A stretch of DNA of 64,000 bases from an uncultured Alphaproteobacteria bacterium (GTDB lineage Bacteria; Pseudomonadota; Alphaproteobacteria; HIMB59; GCA-002718135): assembly GCA_902621725.1 (NCBI GenBank), contig CACNND010000004.1, positions 1 through 64,000 on the forward strand, in the 5' to 3' direction. Each line of letters starts with the position of its first letter. Positions within the stretch are counted from its first letter, which is position 1. Positions 1 through 12,758 of the stretch are shown here, piece by piece. A model generated the notes under the pieces. It was not told where the DNA came from, ran no database searches, and worked only from the letters and a program-made list of their open reading frames with translations. The position numbers were made by a program, and so were the translations under genes.

Positions 1-1226
1 ATTGGATTGTAAATAATTATTCTGACAAAATTAAAGATGTATCAAAAAAATATTTAAACTCAATTGACACTATTAAGTTTGTAGTCAAACCATCAGGGGG
101 CAGGATAGTTCCTGGCACAACCAGAACAATAAAAAGTACAGATAATCACTGGAAGTCGACACTTGACGTTCGATCTAGTCAAAATGCTAATTATCCTAAT
201 GAGTTTGGAGCTCCTCTTGATCCGAGATTTACTTTTGATAATTTTGTCGTTGGTAAGCCAAATGAATTGGCTTTTGCAGCCTCTCAAAGAGTTTCAGAAG
301 CAGATAAAATATCATTTAATCCTCTATTTCTTCATGGTGGTGTTGGTTTAGGTAAAACCCATTTAATGCATGCCATAGGTTGGAAGATTAAAGAAAAGCA
401 ACCTGAGAGAAAAGTAATATATCTTTCAGCTGAAAAATTTATGTATCAATTTGTAAGAGCCTTAAGATACAAAGACACTTCCGCCTTCAAAGAGCAATTT
501 AGATCAATCGATGTTCTCATGATTGATGACGTTCAATTTATTAGTGGAAAAGATAATACTCAAGAAGAATTTTTTCATACATTTAATGCTTTAATAGAAC
601 AAAATAAACAAATAGTAATATCTGCAGACAAATCTCCAACAGATTTAGACGGAGTTCAGGAAAGATTAAAATCAAGATTAGGATGCGGTCTTGTAGCTGA
701 TATCCATCCTACAACATATGAACTAAGGTTAGGTATATTAATAGAAAAAGCTCAAAAAAGAGGAGTTGAGATTCCTCCAAAAGTATTAGAGTTTTTATCA
801 CATAGAATAATATCAAATGTAAGAGAAATGGAAGGTGCATTAAATAGGTTAGTCGCTCATGCCACTTTAGTTGGTACTACTATTTCAATCGAAACTGCCC
901 AATTAGTTCTTCAGGACCTACTAAAATCTTCAAATAAAAAAATCACGATAGAAGAGATTCAAAAGAAAGTTGCTGAACATTTTAATATACGTATAACTGA
1001 TATGCATTCTCCTAGAAGATCAAGATCAGTTGCAAGACCAAGACAAATTGCTATGTATCTTGCTAAATCAATAACATCGAGATCTCTTCCTGAAATTGGA
1101 AGAAAGTTTGGTGGCAGGGATCATACTACTGTAATGCATGCTGTAAAAAAAATAGAAGAACTTAAATTATCTGATGTAAATTTTAATGAAGATTTAGAAT
1201 TACTTAAAAGACTTATAGATTCCTAA
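1..1226 (+). CDS. dnaA: Chromosomal replication initiator DnaA (5' end outside window)
   Basis: DnaA is the AAA+ ATPase that opens the replication origin. The frame is open from base 3 with no start codon in view, so the N-terminus (domain I) lies upstream of the window. Visible in order are a linker, the [10 protein letters not shown] entry to the AAA+ domain, Walker A (GGVGLGKTH), Walker B (LMIDDVQF) and the C-terminal domain IV with the DnaA signature [11 protein letters not shown], which contacts DnaA boxes. It is followed after 24 bp by dnaN, the usual bacterial order. I saw no cluster of DnaA boxes here, consistent with alphaproteobacteria, whose origin often lies away from dnaA. Identification is certain; only the start is missing. 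Confidence 0.98.
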   Translation, partial: WIVNNYSDKIKDVSKKYLNSIDTIKFVVKPSGGRIVPGTTRTIKSTDNHWKSTLDVRSSQNANYPNEFGAPLDPRFTFDNFVVGKPNELAFAASQRVSEADKISFNPLFLHGGVGLGKTHLMHAIGWKIKEKQPERKVIYLSAEKFMYQFVRALRYKDTSAFKEQFRSIDVLMIDDVQFISGKDNTQEEFFHTFNALIEQNKQIVISADKSPTDLDGVQERLKSRLGCGLVADIHPTTYELRLGILIEKAQKRGVEIPPKVLEFLSHRIISNVREMEGALNRLVAHATLVGTTISIETAQLVLQDLLKSSNKKITIEEIQKKVAEHFNIRITDMHSPRRSRSVARPRQIAMYLAKSITSRSLPEIGRKFGGRDHTTVMHAVKKIEELKLSDVNFNEDLELLKRLIDS

Positions 1227-1250
1227 TATCTTTTATTCTATACTAAATTT

Positions 1251-2366
1251 ATGAAATTTAGAATTCAAAAATCTAAAATTTTCAGAAGTATTTCAAATAT
1301 TCAGGGAATAGTTGATAGAAAAAACACTCTCCCAATTTTAGCCAATATTTTAATCGAAGCTGATAATGATACTATAACACTTTCATCAACTGATATGGAT
1401 ATTTCGATTATTGATAAAATTAACTGTGCCGTACTGGAGAATGGATCAATTACTATAAATTCACAAATTTTTTATGATATTTTAAGAAAACTTGATGATG
1501 AAAGTGAAGTTGAATTGATTGCTAATGATGGAAAAATTATGACGCTAAGAGCCAGTGGCTCTAGGTTTTCTCTTGCTTGCTTACCTAAGGAAGATTTTCC
1601 TATCATCGATAAAACTAATTCAGGGACAAATATTAAGATAAATTCTGAAATTTTTAATAAATTAATTCATAAAACTAAGTTCGCTATATCAAATGAAGAA
1701 ACTAGGTATTTTCTTAACGGTCTTTACTTTAATTTACATCAACAAGATGATAAAACTACTGTTACATTAGTTGGAACAGATGGTCACCGTTTAGCCAAGT
1801 TTAGTCATTCAATAGATCAGAAAATTGAACAAGTAATTGGAGTAATAATTCCAAAAAAAACTATTTATGAACTTGCCAAATTATTATCAGACATAAATGA
1901 AGAGATTGAGATAATAATTAGTTCAAATAAAATAGTATTTTATATTGGCGATATAGTTTTCATTTCTAAGCTTATTGATGGCAATTTTCCTGACTATAAA
2001 AGGGTGATTCCCAAGGATAACAATAATATTCTAAATATTGATAGGAATAGTTTATTATCAGCCGTGGATAGAGTAAGCACAATAGCAAATGAAAAATCTC
2101 CAGTGATAAAATTTAAACTTCTACAAAATCTTATTAATCTTAATACCATAAATAATGAAAATAGCTCCGCAACCGAAGATATAAATACCGATTATTCCGG
2201 TGATGAATTTGAAATAGGTTTTAACTCAAGGTATATTATGGATATTATTAATAACCTTGAGGATGAAAAGGTAACATTATTATTTAAAGATGGGTCTTCA
2301 CCAATAACTGCAAAAGAAAAATCAAATTCTGACTTAGTATATGTTCTTATGCCCATGCGTGTTTAG
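1251..2366 (+). CDS. dnaN: DNA polymerase III beta subunit (sliding clamp)
   Basis: This is the ring-shaped processivity clamp that tethers DNA polymerases to DNA and recruits repair proteins. The 371-residue length is normal for the family (about 365-375). The sequence shows the three-fold repeated clamp architecture, with typical segments such as NTLPILANIL near residue 27, DGHRLA near residue 179, and the C-terminal ending VYVLMPMRV (usual form MPMRL), which lines the partner-binding pocket. The ATG start lies 24 bp after dnaA and recF follows 6 bp after the stop, so it is probably co-transcribed with both. A stretch near residues 295-325 is rich in Asn/Ser/Asp and looks like a lineage-specific loop. 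Confidence 0.97.
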   Translation: MKFRIQKSKIFRSISNIQGIVDRKNTLPILANILIEADNDTITLSSTDMDISIIDKINCAVLENGSITINSQIFYDILRKLDDESEVELIANDGKIMTLRASGSRFSLACLPKEDFPIIDKTNSGTNIKINSEIFNKLIHKTKFAISNEETRYFLNGLYFNLHQQDDKTTVTLVGTDGHRLAKFSHSIDQKIEQVIGVIIPKKTIYELAKLLSDINEEIEIIISSNKIVFYIGDIVFISKLIDGNFPDYKRVIPKDNNNILNIDRNSLLSAVDRVSTIANEKSPVIKFKLLQNLINLNTINNENSSATEDINTDYSGDEFEIGFNSRYIMDIINNLEDEKVTLLFKDGSSPITAKEKSNSDLVYVLMPMRV

Positions 2367-2372
2367 TTAAAG

Positions 2373-5917
<3,545 letters not shown>

Positions 5918-5922
5918 TATTT

Positions 5923-7152
5923 ATGAATAATATACTACTTGGTAATCTTATTAAGATTAGATGGATAGCCATTTTTGGTCAACTAATTGCAATTTTTTTT
6001 GTTTATTTTTTGATTAATATCGATATACCTTTTTATGAAGCCCTACTAATAATTATTCTTTCAGTAATAATTAATTTTTATTCATATTTTGAAGAAAGAA
6101 ACAATAAAACTATAAGTAATATAAAAGCTTTTTTGTTTCTCCTATTTGATACTTTACAGTTAGGATTTTTACTTTTTTTAACAGGAGGAATAGTTAACCC
6201 CTTTTCAATATTAATACTAGCACCTGTTATTACCTCTGCCTCTTATTTACCTGCATTACTAACAGTAATACTTTCTTCAATTTCTATATTAATTATTTCG
6301 ACACTAAACTTTTTTTTCATTCCTTTAGACTTAGGTAATGATTTTACACTCCCCTATATATATAAGTTTGGATTATTAACTTCACTAATAATTACAATTA
6401 TATTTATTGCAATATACGCTTATCTTTTTGCTAATTCTTCTAGAAAGATCTCAAACGCATTATCAATTTCTAAAATGCAAATATTAAACCAAAAAAAAAT
6501 TACAGAAGTAGGCTCTCTTAGTGCTGCAGCGGCTCATGAATTAGGCACTCCTTTAAATACAATTTTTTTAATATTAAATGATTTAATTAAAGATGAAAAA
6601 CTAACTGATGATAAAAATATATTGAAAGACATATTACTTTTAAAATCACAAGCTGAGAGATGTAAGGAAATCTTACAAAAATTATCACAAAATCCATTAA
6701 AATTGAAAGACAAGTTCTTACAAAAAGTTAAATTAACTGATTTAATTAAGATTAATTTTGATAAATTTAATAAAGATAAAAAATTAAAAATTATTAAAAA
6801 ATTTATAAGTGAAGAGCCGGAAATTACCTTTAAAGATGAAATAATGTATGCTCTTGGCAATATAATCCAAAATGCAATTATGTATTCAAAAAATACAGTT
6901 AGTGTTGATATACAAAACACAAAGAGAAACACGACAATTAAAATCTCTGATGATGGAGAAGGTTTTTCAAAAGATATAATTGATAAATTAGGTGAGCCAT
7001 ATGTTTCAAAAAACAATCATGGCATGGGTCTAGGCATATTTATTGCTAAAAATTTAATTGAAAATATGGGTGCAAAAATTCTTTTTTATAATTCTAAAGA
7101 AAACGGTGCAGTTGTTGAAATTAACTTTGAGAACTCTATCTTAATGATATGA
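5923..7152 (+). CDS. regB: Redox sensor histidine kinase RegB/PrrB/ActS
   Basis: This is an inner-membrane kinase that senses redox state through the ubiquinone pool and phosphorylates RegA. About six hydrophobic segments fill residues 1-170. Between them lies GGIVNPF (88-94), matching the fully conserved GGxxNPF quinone-binding heptapeptide of RegB. The H-box AAAHELGTPL carries the phosphorylated His (about residue 205). A cysteine in ERCKEIL (about 247) corresponds to the redox-active Cys of RegB. The ATPase domain has N, G1 (DDGEGFS) and G2 (HGMGLGIF) boxes. The stop overlaps regA by 4 nt (ATGA). No senC/sco gene lies between the pair, unlike Rhodobacter. Confidence 0.93.
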   Translation: MNNILLGNLIKIRWIAIFGQLIAIFFVYFLINIDIPFYEALLIIILSVIINFYSYFEERNNKTISNIKAFLFLLFDTLQLGFLLFLTGGIVNPFSILILAPVITSASYLPALLTVILSSISILIISTLNFFFIPLDLGNDFTLPYIYKFGLLTSLIITIIFIAIYAYLFANSSRKISNALSISKMQILNQKKITEVGSLSAAAAHELGTPLNTIFLILNDLIKDEKLTDDKNILKDILLLKSQAERCKEILQKLSQNPLKLKDKFLQKVKLTDLIKINFDKFNKDKKLKIIKKFISEEPEITFKDEIMYALGNIIQNAIMYSKNTVSVDIQNTKRNTTIKISDDGEGFSKDIIDKLGEPYVSKNNHGMGLGIFIAKNLIENMGAKILFYNSKENGAVVEINFENSILMI

Positions 7153-7676
7153 GTATGAAATTACTTATTGTAGATGATGATCTTCCATTTAGAGAAAGAC
7201 TATCGAGATCTATGGAAAAGAAAGGTTTTGATGTAGAATCCTCACCGAGCTTCAAAGAAACACTTAATAAAATTAAGAATAATAGATATGATTATGCCGT
7301 AGTAGACATGAGATTAGATGATGGATCAGGTTTGGAATTAGTCAAAGAAATCCAAAAAATTAGTCCTGAAACAAAATCTTTGCTATTAACTGGCTATGGA
7401 AATATAGCTACAGCGGTAGCAGCTATAAAATCAGGTGCAATTGACTATTTACCAAAACCGGCTGAAATTGATCAAATTTATGATGCTTTGACAAATTCTA
7501 AAGAAATTCTACCTCCCCCTCCAGAAAATCCTATGACCGCGGATAGAATTAGATGGGAACACATTCAAAGAGTGTTTATACAGTGTAATCGTAATGTTTC
7601 AGAAACAGCAAGAAGATTAAGAATGCACAGAAGAACACTTCAAAGAATACTCAATAAGCATGCACCAAGAGAGTAG
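7149..7676 (+). CDS. regA: Redox response regulator RegA/PrrA/ActR
   Basis: This is the DNA-binding partner of RegB, which in relatives globally controls respiration, carbon and nitrogen metabolism. The receiver domain has the acidic pocket (VDDD, residues 8-11), the phospho-acceptor Asp at about 53 (VVDMRL) and the KP pair (YLPKPAE). A proline-rich linker (PPPPEN) leads to a Fis-type helix-turn-helix, NVSETARRLRMHRRTLQRIL, which is nearly invariant in RegA. The length, 175 residues, is normal. An alternative ATG lies two codons downstream. The overlap with regB implies coupled translation; the downstream glycosyltransferase overlaps the 3' end by 17 nt. Confidence 0.93.
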   Translation: MSMKLLIVDDDLPFRERLSRSMEKKGFDVESSPSFKETLNKIKNNRYDYAVVDMRLDDGSGLELVKEIQKISPETKSLLLTGYGNIATAVAAIKSGAIDYLPKPAEIDQIYDALTNSKEILPPPPENPMTADRIRWEHIQRVFIQCNRNVSETARRLRMHRRTLQRILNKHAPRE

Positions 7677-8685
7677 TATTAAATTATCAATATTAATACC
7701 TGTTTTTAATGAAGAAAATTTTCTAGAAAAACTTCTAAAAGATATAAAAACTTACTTCGATAATACAAACACACAAGTAATATTTGTTGATGATGGTTCT
7801 GAAGATAACTCTTTTAAAATAATAAAAGATTTCAAAGATAAAAAAAATTATTTATTTAACCTACAAATAATAAAACTAGAAAAAAACTCTGGTAAGGGAA
7901 AAGCTTTACAAGTTGGTCTAAAGGAGTGTGTTGGTGAATATATTTTATTACAAGATGCTGATTTAGAATTGGATACTAAAGATGCATTTGAAATGTTTGA
8001 AATGATACAAAGTAACAATGAAATCAAATGTATTTTTGGAAGCAGATATCTTTCTGGGAAATTAAAAAGGAATAATTATTTTTTTAATAATCTAATAGGT
8101 AAACTTAATTCATTAATATTTAATATACTATTTTCTCAATCTCTAAGTGATGTTCATTGTGGTCTTAAAATTTTGCATAATAGTGTTTTAAAAAAAATCA
8201 ATTTAACTGTAAATGATTTTGGTATTGAAATTGATTTAGCATCACAAATTGTTAGGAATAAATTTTTCATTTATGAATTTGGTGTATCTTATTATTTTCG
8301 GACAAAAGACCAGGGAAAAAAAATAACTTGGTTAGACGGCATAAAATCTTTTTATTATCTAATGAAGGCAAGATTTTACGATAACAGTAATTTAGTTAAT
8401 TTATCTATTATTTTTTCTTCAGTATACATGTTAGCTCTAAGTTTTTTTCTTAATTTGAATATTTTTTTTAATATAACTTTTTTTTTAATAGGTTGCATAA
8501 TTGGAATTAATTTAAACATAATACCATCAATTTTAATTTTATCTATGTCAACCTTAGGTCTTTACTTTGTAGATAATATTATAATTAAAATAATTTCTTT
8601 TTTGATACTTTTTTTGATTGGTCTATTTCTGTCAAAAAAACTGAAAATTTTTTTTTCAAAATCAAAATTAAATCACTTATTTTGA
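7660..8685 (+). CDS. Membrane-anchored family 2 glycosyltransferase (dolichol-phosphate mannosyltransferase-like)
   Basis: The N-terminal GT-A domain (residues about 8-235) shows the GT2 pattern: SILIPVFNEE, VDDGSEDNS, an acidic DADLE metal/sugar site and a conserved HCGLKIL. This resembles DPM1/GtrB/ArnC-type enzymes that move a sugar from a nucleotide donor to polyprenyl phosphate. The last 100 residues form three to four very hydrophobic segments, so the enzyme is probably anchored in the inner membrane. The sugar and acceptor cannot be read from sequence. The ATG lies within the regA coding region. It converges on the ABC ATPase gene with only 3 bp between stops. Confidence 0.8.
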   Translation: MHQESSIKLSILIPVFNEENFLEKLLKDIKTYFDNTNTQVIFVDDGSEDNSFKIIKDFKDKKNYLFNLQIIKLEKNSGKGKALQVGLKECVGEYILLQDADLELDTKDAFEMFEMIQSNNEIKCIFGSRYLSGKLKRNNYFFNNLIGKLNSLIFNILFSQSLSDVHCGLKILHNSVLKKINLTVNDFGIEIDLASQIVRNKFFIYEFGVSYYFRTKDQGKKITWLDGIKSFYYLMKARFYDNSNLVNLSIIFSSVYMLALSFFLNLNIFFNITFFLIGCIIGINLNIIPSILILSMSTLGLYFVDNIIIKIISFLILFLIGLFLSKKLKIFFSKSKLNHLF

Positions 8686-8688
8686 TCT

Positions 8689-9609
8689 TTATTTAATTAG
8701 TTTTAAGAAAACGTCTTCTAAGTCACTCTCGAATGTATTTATCTCTTTAAATTCAATATTATATTTATAAAGAATTTCAATAATCTCTCTAAGATTTATA
8801 AAATTTTTATCATATGTTAAGGTTAATTTTTGTTTTTCAACAGAAGGATTAAATGGTTTTAATTCATTTGGTAAATTAATGTTTTTACTGAGAGTAAAAC
8901 TTACAGTTTTATTTGAAATAATATTTAATAAATTCTGTTTTTTATCATCTTTAATTATTCTCCCGTTATTAATTATACAAATAAAATCACATAAATTTTC
9001 TGCCTCTTCTAAATAATGCGTAGTTAAACAAATGGTAGTTCCTTCTTTATTAATTTTTCTAATATAATCCCAAACAGAAGTTCTTATATCAATATCTACA
9101 CCGGCAGTTGGTTCATCTAAAATTAACATTTCAGGACTATGTACTAATGCTTTAGCTATTAATAATCTTCTCCTCATTCCTCCTGATAGTGTTCTTGCAT
9201 ATGAGTTTCTTTGATCTAATAATTTTAGATTTTCTAAAATTTCATCAGTTTTCCTTTTATTTTTAGGTATGCCATATAAACCTGCCTGTAATTCTAGTAA
9301 CTCAGCTGGAGAAAAAAATGGATCGATATTTAGTTCCTGAGGCACAATTCCAATTTTAAATTTACTTTTTTTTGATTGCTTATCTATATCTAATCCACAA
9401 ATTGAAGCACTCCCAGTATCTTTTTTAACCAATCCTCCTAGTATATTAATAAAAGTTGATTTCCCGGCACCATTTGGACCTAATAATCCATGAATAGTCC
9501 CTTTTTTTATTTTTATGTTAAAATCAACTAAGGCGTTAATTTTTTTTGATTTTTTATAAAAAATTTTATTTACATTTTTAGCTTCAATTGAATATTTATA
9601 ATCTGTCAT
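8689..9609 (-). CDS. ABC transporter ATP-binding protein, ABC-2/YadG-NodI type
   Basis: This is the nucleotide-binding subunit of an ABC exporter. Walker A is GPNGAGKS (near residue 43), followed by the Q-loop (VPQE), the signature LSGGMRRRL, Walker B (MLILDEPTAGVD) and the switch His (TTHYLEEAE). The C-terminal about 90 residues form the extra domain seen in YadG/CcmA-type drug or polysaccharide exporters. These proteins need a separate ABC-2 permease, usually the next gene, but none is present here. The gene stands alone between a convergent glycosyltransferase and divergent polA. The permease may be elsewhere in the genome. Substrate unknown. Confidence 0.85.
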   Translation of the reverse strand: MTDYKYSIEAKNVNKIFYKKSKKINALVDFNIKIKKGTIHGLLGPNGAGKSTFINILGGLVKKDTGSASICGLDIDKQSKKSKFKIGIVPQELNIDPFFSPAELLELQAGLYGIPKNKRKTDEILENLKLLDQRNSYARTLSGGMRRRLLIAKALVHSPEMLILDEPTAGVDIDIRTSVWDYIRKINKEGTTICLTTHYLEEAENLCDFICIINNGRIIKDDKKQNLLNIISNKTVSFTLSKNINLPNELKPFNPSVEKQKLTLTYDKNFINLREIIEILYKYNIEFKEINTFESDLEDVFLKLIK

Positions 9610-9641
9610 ATAATTTTAAATCTTATATATTTATATTTACT

Positions 9642-12383
9642 ATGAATAAAAAGACTAGATTAATATTAGTTGATGGTTCAGCCTATATTTTTAGAGCATA
9701 TTATGGTCTTCCACCTATGAATCGCTCTGATGGAACACCTATTAATGCAGTATTTGGTTTTACTAATATGTTAGTTAAACTGATTGAAGATTATAGTAAT
9801 GACAAGATGATAGTAATATTTGATGCCGCAAGGGAAAATTTTAGAAATGAAATTTATACTGAATATAAAGCCAATAGAGGAGAGGCTCCCGATGATTTAA
9901 TACCACAATTTCCTTTAATTAGAGAGTGTGTAAAGAGTTTTAATTTACCACAATTAGAAATAGAGGGATTTGAAGCAGATGATTTAATTGCTACTTATGT
10001 TAAACTAGCAGAAAAAGAAAAAATTGAGACCATAATAGTTTCCTCAGATAAAGATTTAATGCAGCTTGTAAGCAAAAATGTATCAATGCTTGATCCAATG
10101 AAAAACAAAAAAATTGAAATTAATGATGTTGAGGAAAAATTTGGAGTAAAACCAGATAAAGTTATTTTTATTCAAGCATTAACAGGAGATAAAGTAGATA
10201 ATATTCCAGGCGCTCCTGGTATTGGACCTAAGACAGCATCTCAGTTAATAAATGAGTTTAATGACATTGATGGTTTAATGAAAAATCTTAGTAAAATTAA
10301 ACAAGAAAAAAGAAGAAATATTTTAATAGAAGCAGAAAATGATATCAGATTAAGTTTAGAGCTTGTAACATTAAAAAATGATGTGCAATTACCTGAGGGT
10401 ATTAACAAAATAAGAACATATAATGAATTAAAAAATGAAAATAATAATATCTTTAAGTTTCTAAAAGAGCAGGGTTTTAGATCAACATCTGAAAGATTAA
10501 AATCAAATTCTTTTATATCTAGTAATAATGACAACACAATTGAAAAAGAAGAAATAGAACCAAAGTATCAACTAATTAATTCAAAGAACAGTTTTGAAAA
10601 AGTTTTAAGTGAAATTGAAAAAAAAGGAATATGTGCAATTGATACTGAAACTAATTCACTCAATATAGAAAAAGCTAAACTAGTTGGGATATCACTCTGT
10701 TATAGTAACAATATTTCTTATTATATTCCGATAAATCACACTAATTCAGATGGGTCAAAAAAAATTGATAACCAGTTAGAGGAAAAATATGTAATTAACC
10801 ATATTAATAAAATTTGTAAAAATGAATCAATTCTAAAAATTGGGCAAAACATAAAATATGATATTAGAATTTTAAATAAATATGGAGTCACTTTTAATTC
10901 AATTGCAGACACAATGTTAATTTCCTACTCAATCGATAATGGGATTTATAAGCACAATTTAGATGATCTATCTTTTAATCACTTAAATCATACAACTATT
11001 AAATATAAGGAAGTTGTAGGTACAGGGAAGAATGAAATTACTTTTGATAAAGTAGCAATTGATAAAGCAATTAATTACGCTGCTGAAGATTCTTTATTAA
11101 CATTAAGGCTTTTTCAAAATCTTTATCCTCGTTTAATAAAAGAAAAGGCTAATTTTGTTTATCAAAACATCGATTTGCCTCTTGTAGAGGTATTATCTTC
11201 AATTGAAGCAAATGGTATCGAGGTAAATAAAAAATTTTTAACAAGTCTAAGTAATGAATTTGAAAATGAAAGTAAAAAACTTGAAAAGAATATTTATAAA
11301 CTTTCAAAAGAAGAGTTCAATATTGGTTCACCTAAACAATTAGGAGAGATATTATTTGTTAATCTTAAAGTACCAGGTGGCAAAAAAACAAAATCAGGCA
11401 CATATTCTACTGATTCTTCAACTTTAAATAATTTAGCTTCAGATGGATTTGAAATTGCGCAACTGGTTCTTGATTGGAGGGAGTTAACAAAGCTTAAATC
11501 AACTTATACAGATGCTTTATTTAGATTAACAGATGGCAAAAGTAGAGTTCATACATCATTTGGTTTGGCTAATACTTTAACAGGTCGATTAAGTTCTACA
11601 GATCCAAATCTTCAAAATATTCCAATTAGAACTGAAAATGGAAAAAAAATAAGAACAGCTTTTGTTAGTGGAAAAGGAAAAAAATTAGTCAGTTTTGATT
11701 ACTCTCAAATAGAGCTTAGATTAGCTGCAGAAATTTCTAGTGATAAAAATTTTATTAATGCTTTTAAAAACAATGAAGATATTCATGCATCAACTGCTAA
11801 AGAAATATTTAATTTAAAAGATAGTCAAATAAACAATGATTACAGAAGAAAAGCAAAAGCAATTAATTTTGGTATTCTATATGGAATCAGTCCATATGGT
11901 TTAGCTAAACAACTTGATATTTCCAACACAGAAGCAAAAGATTATATAAATGAGTATTTTATTAAATATCCAAAAATTAAAAAATATATGGACCATCAAA
12001 TTGATTTCGCAAAAACCAATAAATACGTTGAAACAATTTTTAAAAGAAAAATTAATATTAAAGGAATTGCTGATAAAAATTTTGCTGTCAGGGGGTTTGC
12101 TGAAAGACAAGCTATTAACGCTCCAATACAAGGAAGTGCAGCAGACATTATTAAGTTAGCAATGATTGAAATTCATAAGGAAATAAAACTTAAAAATATT
12201 GATGCTGCAATGCTTTTACAAGTACATGATGAACTGATTTTTGAAGTCGAAAGTAAAAAATATGACAATTTAGTTAGTAATGTAAAAACAATTATGGAGT
12301 CAGTACATTTAAAATATAAAGATTTTTCAGTTCCACTCACTGTTGATTTTGGTGTTGGTGAGCATTGGGGACAGGCACACTAG
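9642..12383 (+). CDS. polA: DNA polymerase I
   Basis: PolA performs Okazaki-fragment maturation and repair synthesis. All three domains are present. The 5'-3' exonuclease starts at LILVDGSAYIFRAY. A proofreading domain has Exo I DTET, Exo II NIKYD and Exo III YAAEDS intact, which is not universal among bacteria. The polymerase domain has motif A (FDYSQIELR), motif B (RRKAKAINFGILYG) and motif C (QVHDE). The chosen ATG gives 913 residues starting MNKKTRLIL; an in-frame ATG at 9588 adds 18 hydrophobic residues that fit no PolA and overlaps the divergent ABC gene. The intergenic space to that gene is 32 bp. Confidence 0.97.
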   Translation: MNKKTRLILVDGSAYIFRAYYGLPPMNRSDGTPINAVFGFTNMLVKLIEDYSNDKMIVIFDAARENFRNEIYTEYKANRGEAPDDLIPQFPLIRECVKSFNLPQLEIEGFEADDLIATYVKLAEKEKIETIIVSSDKDLMQLVSKNVSMLDPMKNKKIEINDVEEKFGVKPDKVIFIQALTGDKVDNIPGAPGIGPKTASQLINEFNDIDGLMKNLSKIKQEKRRNILIEAENDIRLSLELVTLKNDVQLPEGINKIRTYNELKNENNNIFKFLKEQGFRSTSERLKSNSFISSNNDNTIEKEEIEPKYQLINSKNSFEKVLSEIEKKGICAIDTETNSLNIEKAKLVGISLCYSNNISYYIPINHTNSDGSKKIDNQLEEKYVINHINKICKNESILKIGQNIKYDIRILNKYGVTFNSIADTMLISYSIDNGIYKHNLDDLSFNHLNHTTIKYKEVVGTGKNEITFDKVAIDKAINYAAEDSLLTLRLFQNLYPRLIKEKANFVYQNIDLPLVEVLSSIEANGIEVNKKFLTSLSNEFENESKKLEKNIYKLSKEEFNIGSPKQLGEILFVNLKVPGGKKTKSGTYSTDSSTLNNLASDGFEIAQLVLDWRELTKLKSTYTDALFRLTDGKSRVHTSFGLANTLTGRLSSTDPNLQNIPIRTENGKKIRTAFVSGKGKKLVSFDYSQIELRLAAEISSDKNFINAFKNNEDIHASTAKEIFNLKDSQINNDYRRKAKAINFGILYGISPYGLAKQLDISNTEAKDYINEYFIKYPKIKKYMDHQIDFAKTNKYVETIFKRKINIKGIADKNFAVRGFAERQAINAPIQGSAADIIKLAMIEIHKEIKLKNIDAAMLLQVHDELIFEVESKKYDNLVSNVKTIMESVHLKYKDFSVPLTVDFGVGEHWGQAH

Positions 12384-12393
12384 ACCATAGTAT

Positions 12394-12522
12394 ATGGAAA
12401 TTAAAAAAAAAATTAAGAAGAGAAATCCTTTTGCTCAAGATTTAAAACTGCCTAAGTATAAACAAAGAATTGTTAGAAGTAAAAAAACATACACTAGAAA
12501 AGGAAAAAAAAAGGTTATTTAG
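12394..12522 (+). CDS. 42-residue basic protein resembling ribosome rescue factor ArfA
   Basis: A short open frame begins 10 bp after polA. It encodes 42 residues, 18 of them Lys or Arg. Its core NPFAQDLKLPKYKQRIVRSK followed by YTRKGKK can be laid over the ArfA core, which has a DPLFRQRV segment, then KK and SYxRKGK. ArfA enters the empty mRNA channel of ribosomes stalled on non-stop messages and recruits RF2. The match rests on my recollection of ArfA, not on a search. There is no clear Shine-Dalgarno site. The last 4 nt overlap the stop of the convergent glutaredoxin gene. It could instead be an unrelated basic ribosome-associated peptide. Confidence 0.5.
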   Translation: MEIKKKIKKRNPFAQDLKLPKYKQRIVRSKKTYTRKGKKKVI

Positions 12523-12758
12523 AATTCTTCATCAAAGGTATTCATTTCGAACCATTTTTCAAGCTCATGATATCCTCCAATTTTTTCACCATTTAAAATT
12601 ATTTGAGGAAAAGTTTTTGCATTTGGAAACTTTTCAAAAAAATCCTCTCTTGTATAGTCTGTATCAAGCATATAAATCTTTGGATTATATTTAGCTAACC
12701 GTAGTTTAGCTCTATCACAGTATCCACAATTAGTTTTAGAATATATCTCTGCTTCCAT
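12519..12758 (-). CDS. Glutaredoxin
   Basis: This is a small dithiol oxidoreductase (79 residues) with the thioredoxin-like fold. The active site CGYC (near residue 11) differs from the usual CPYC. The cis-proline segment is TFPQIILNGEKIGGYHEL. Its ATG overlaps the nrdB stop by one base (TGATG), indicating translational coupling and a role as electron donor to the ribonucleotide reductase. A TTG one codon upstream is less likely. The 3' end overlaps the ArfA-like ORF on the opposite strand. The precise subtype (GrxA versus GrxC) is not decided. Confidence 0.87.
   Translation of the reverse strand: MEAEIYSKTNCGYCDRAKLRLAKYNPKIYMLDTDYTREDFFEKFPNAKTFPQIILNGEKIGGYHELEKWFEMNTFDEEF

Noticed and set aside
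9588-9641. Upstream ATG extending PolA by 18 residues
   Set aside because: The extension is hydrophobic, absent from PolA proteins and overlaps the divergent ABC gene; the ATG at 9642 gives the canonical N-terminus.
12470-12694. A 74-codon plus-strand frame between polA and nrdB
   Set aside because: It is a shadow of the glutaredoxin gene on the opposite strand; the real short frame here is the ArfA-like one at 12394-12522.
12720-12729. TATCCACAA, a near match to a DnaA box
   Set aside because: It is a single site inside the glutaredoxin coding region, with no cluster or AT-rich unwinding element; not an origin.
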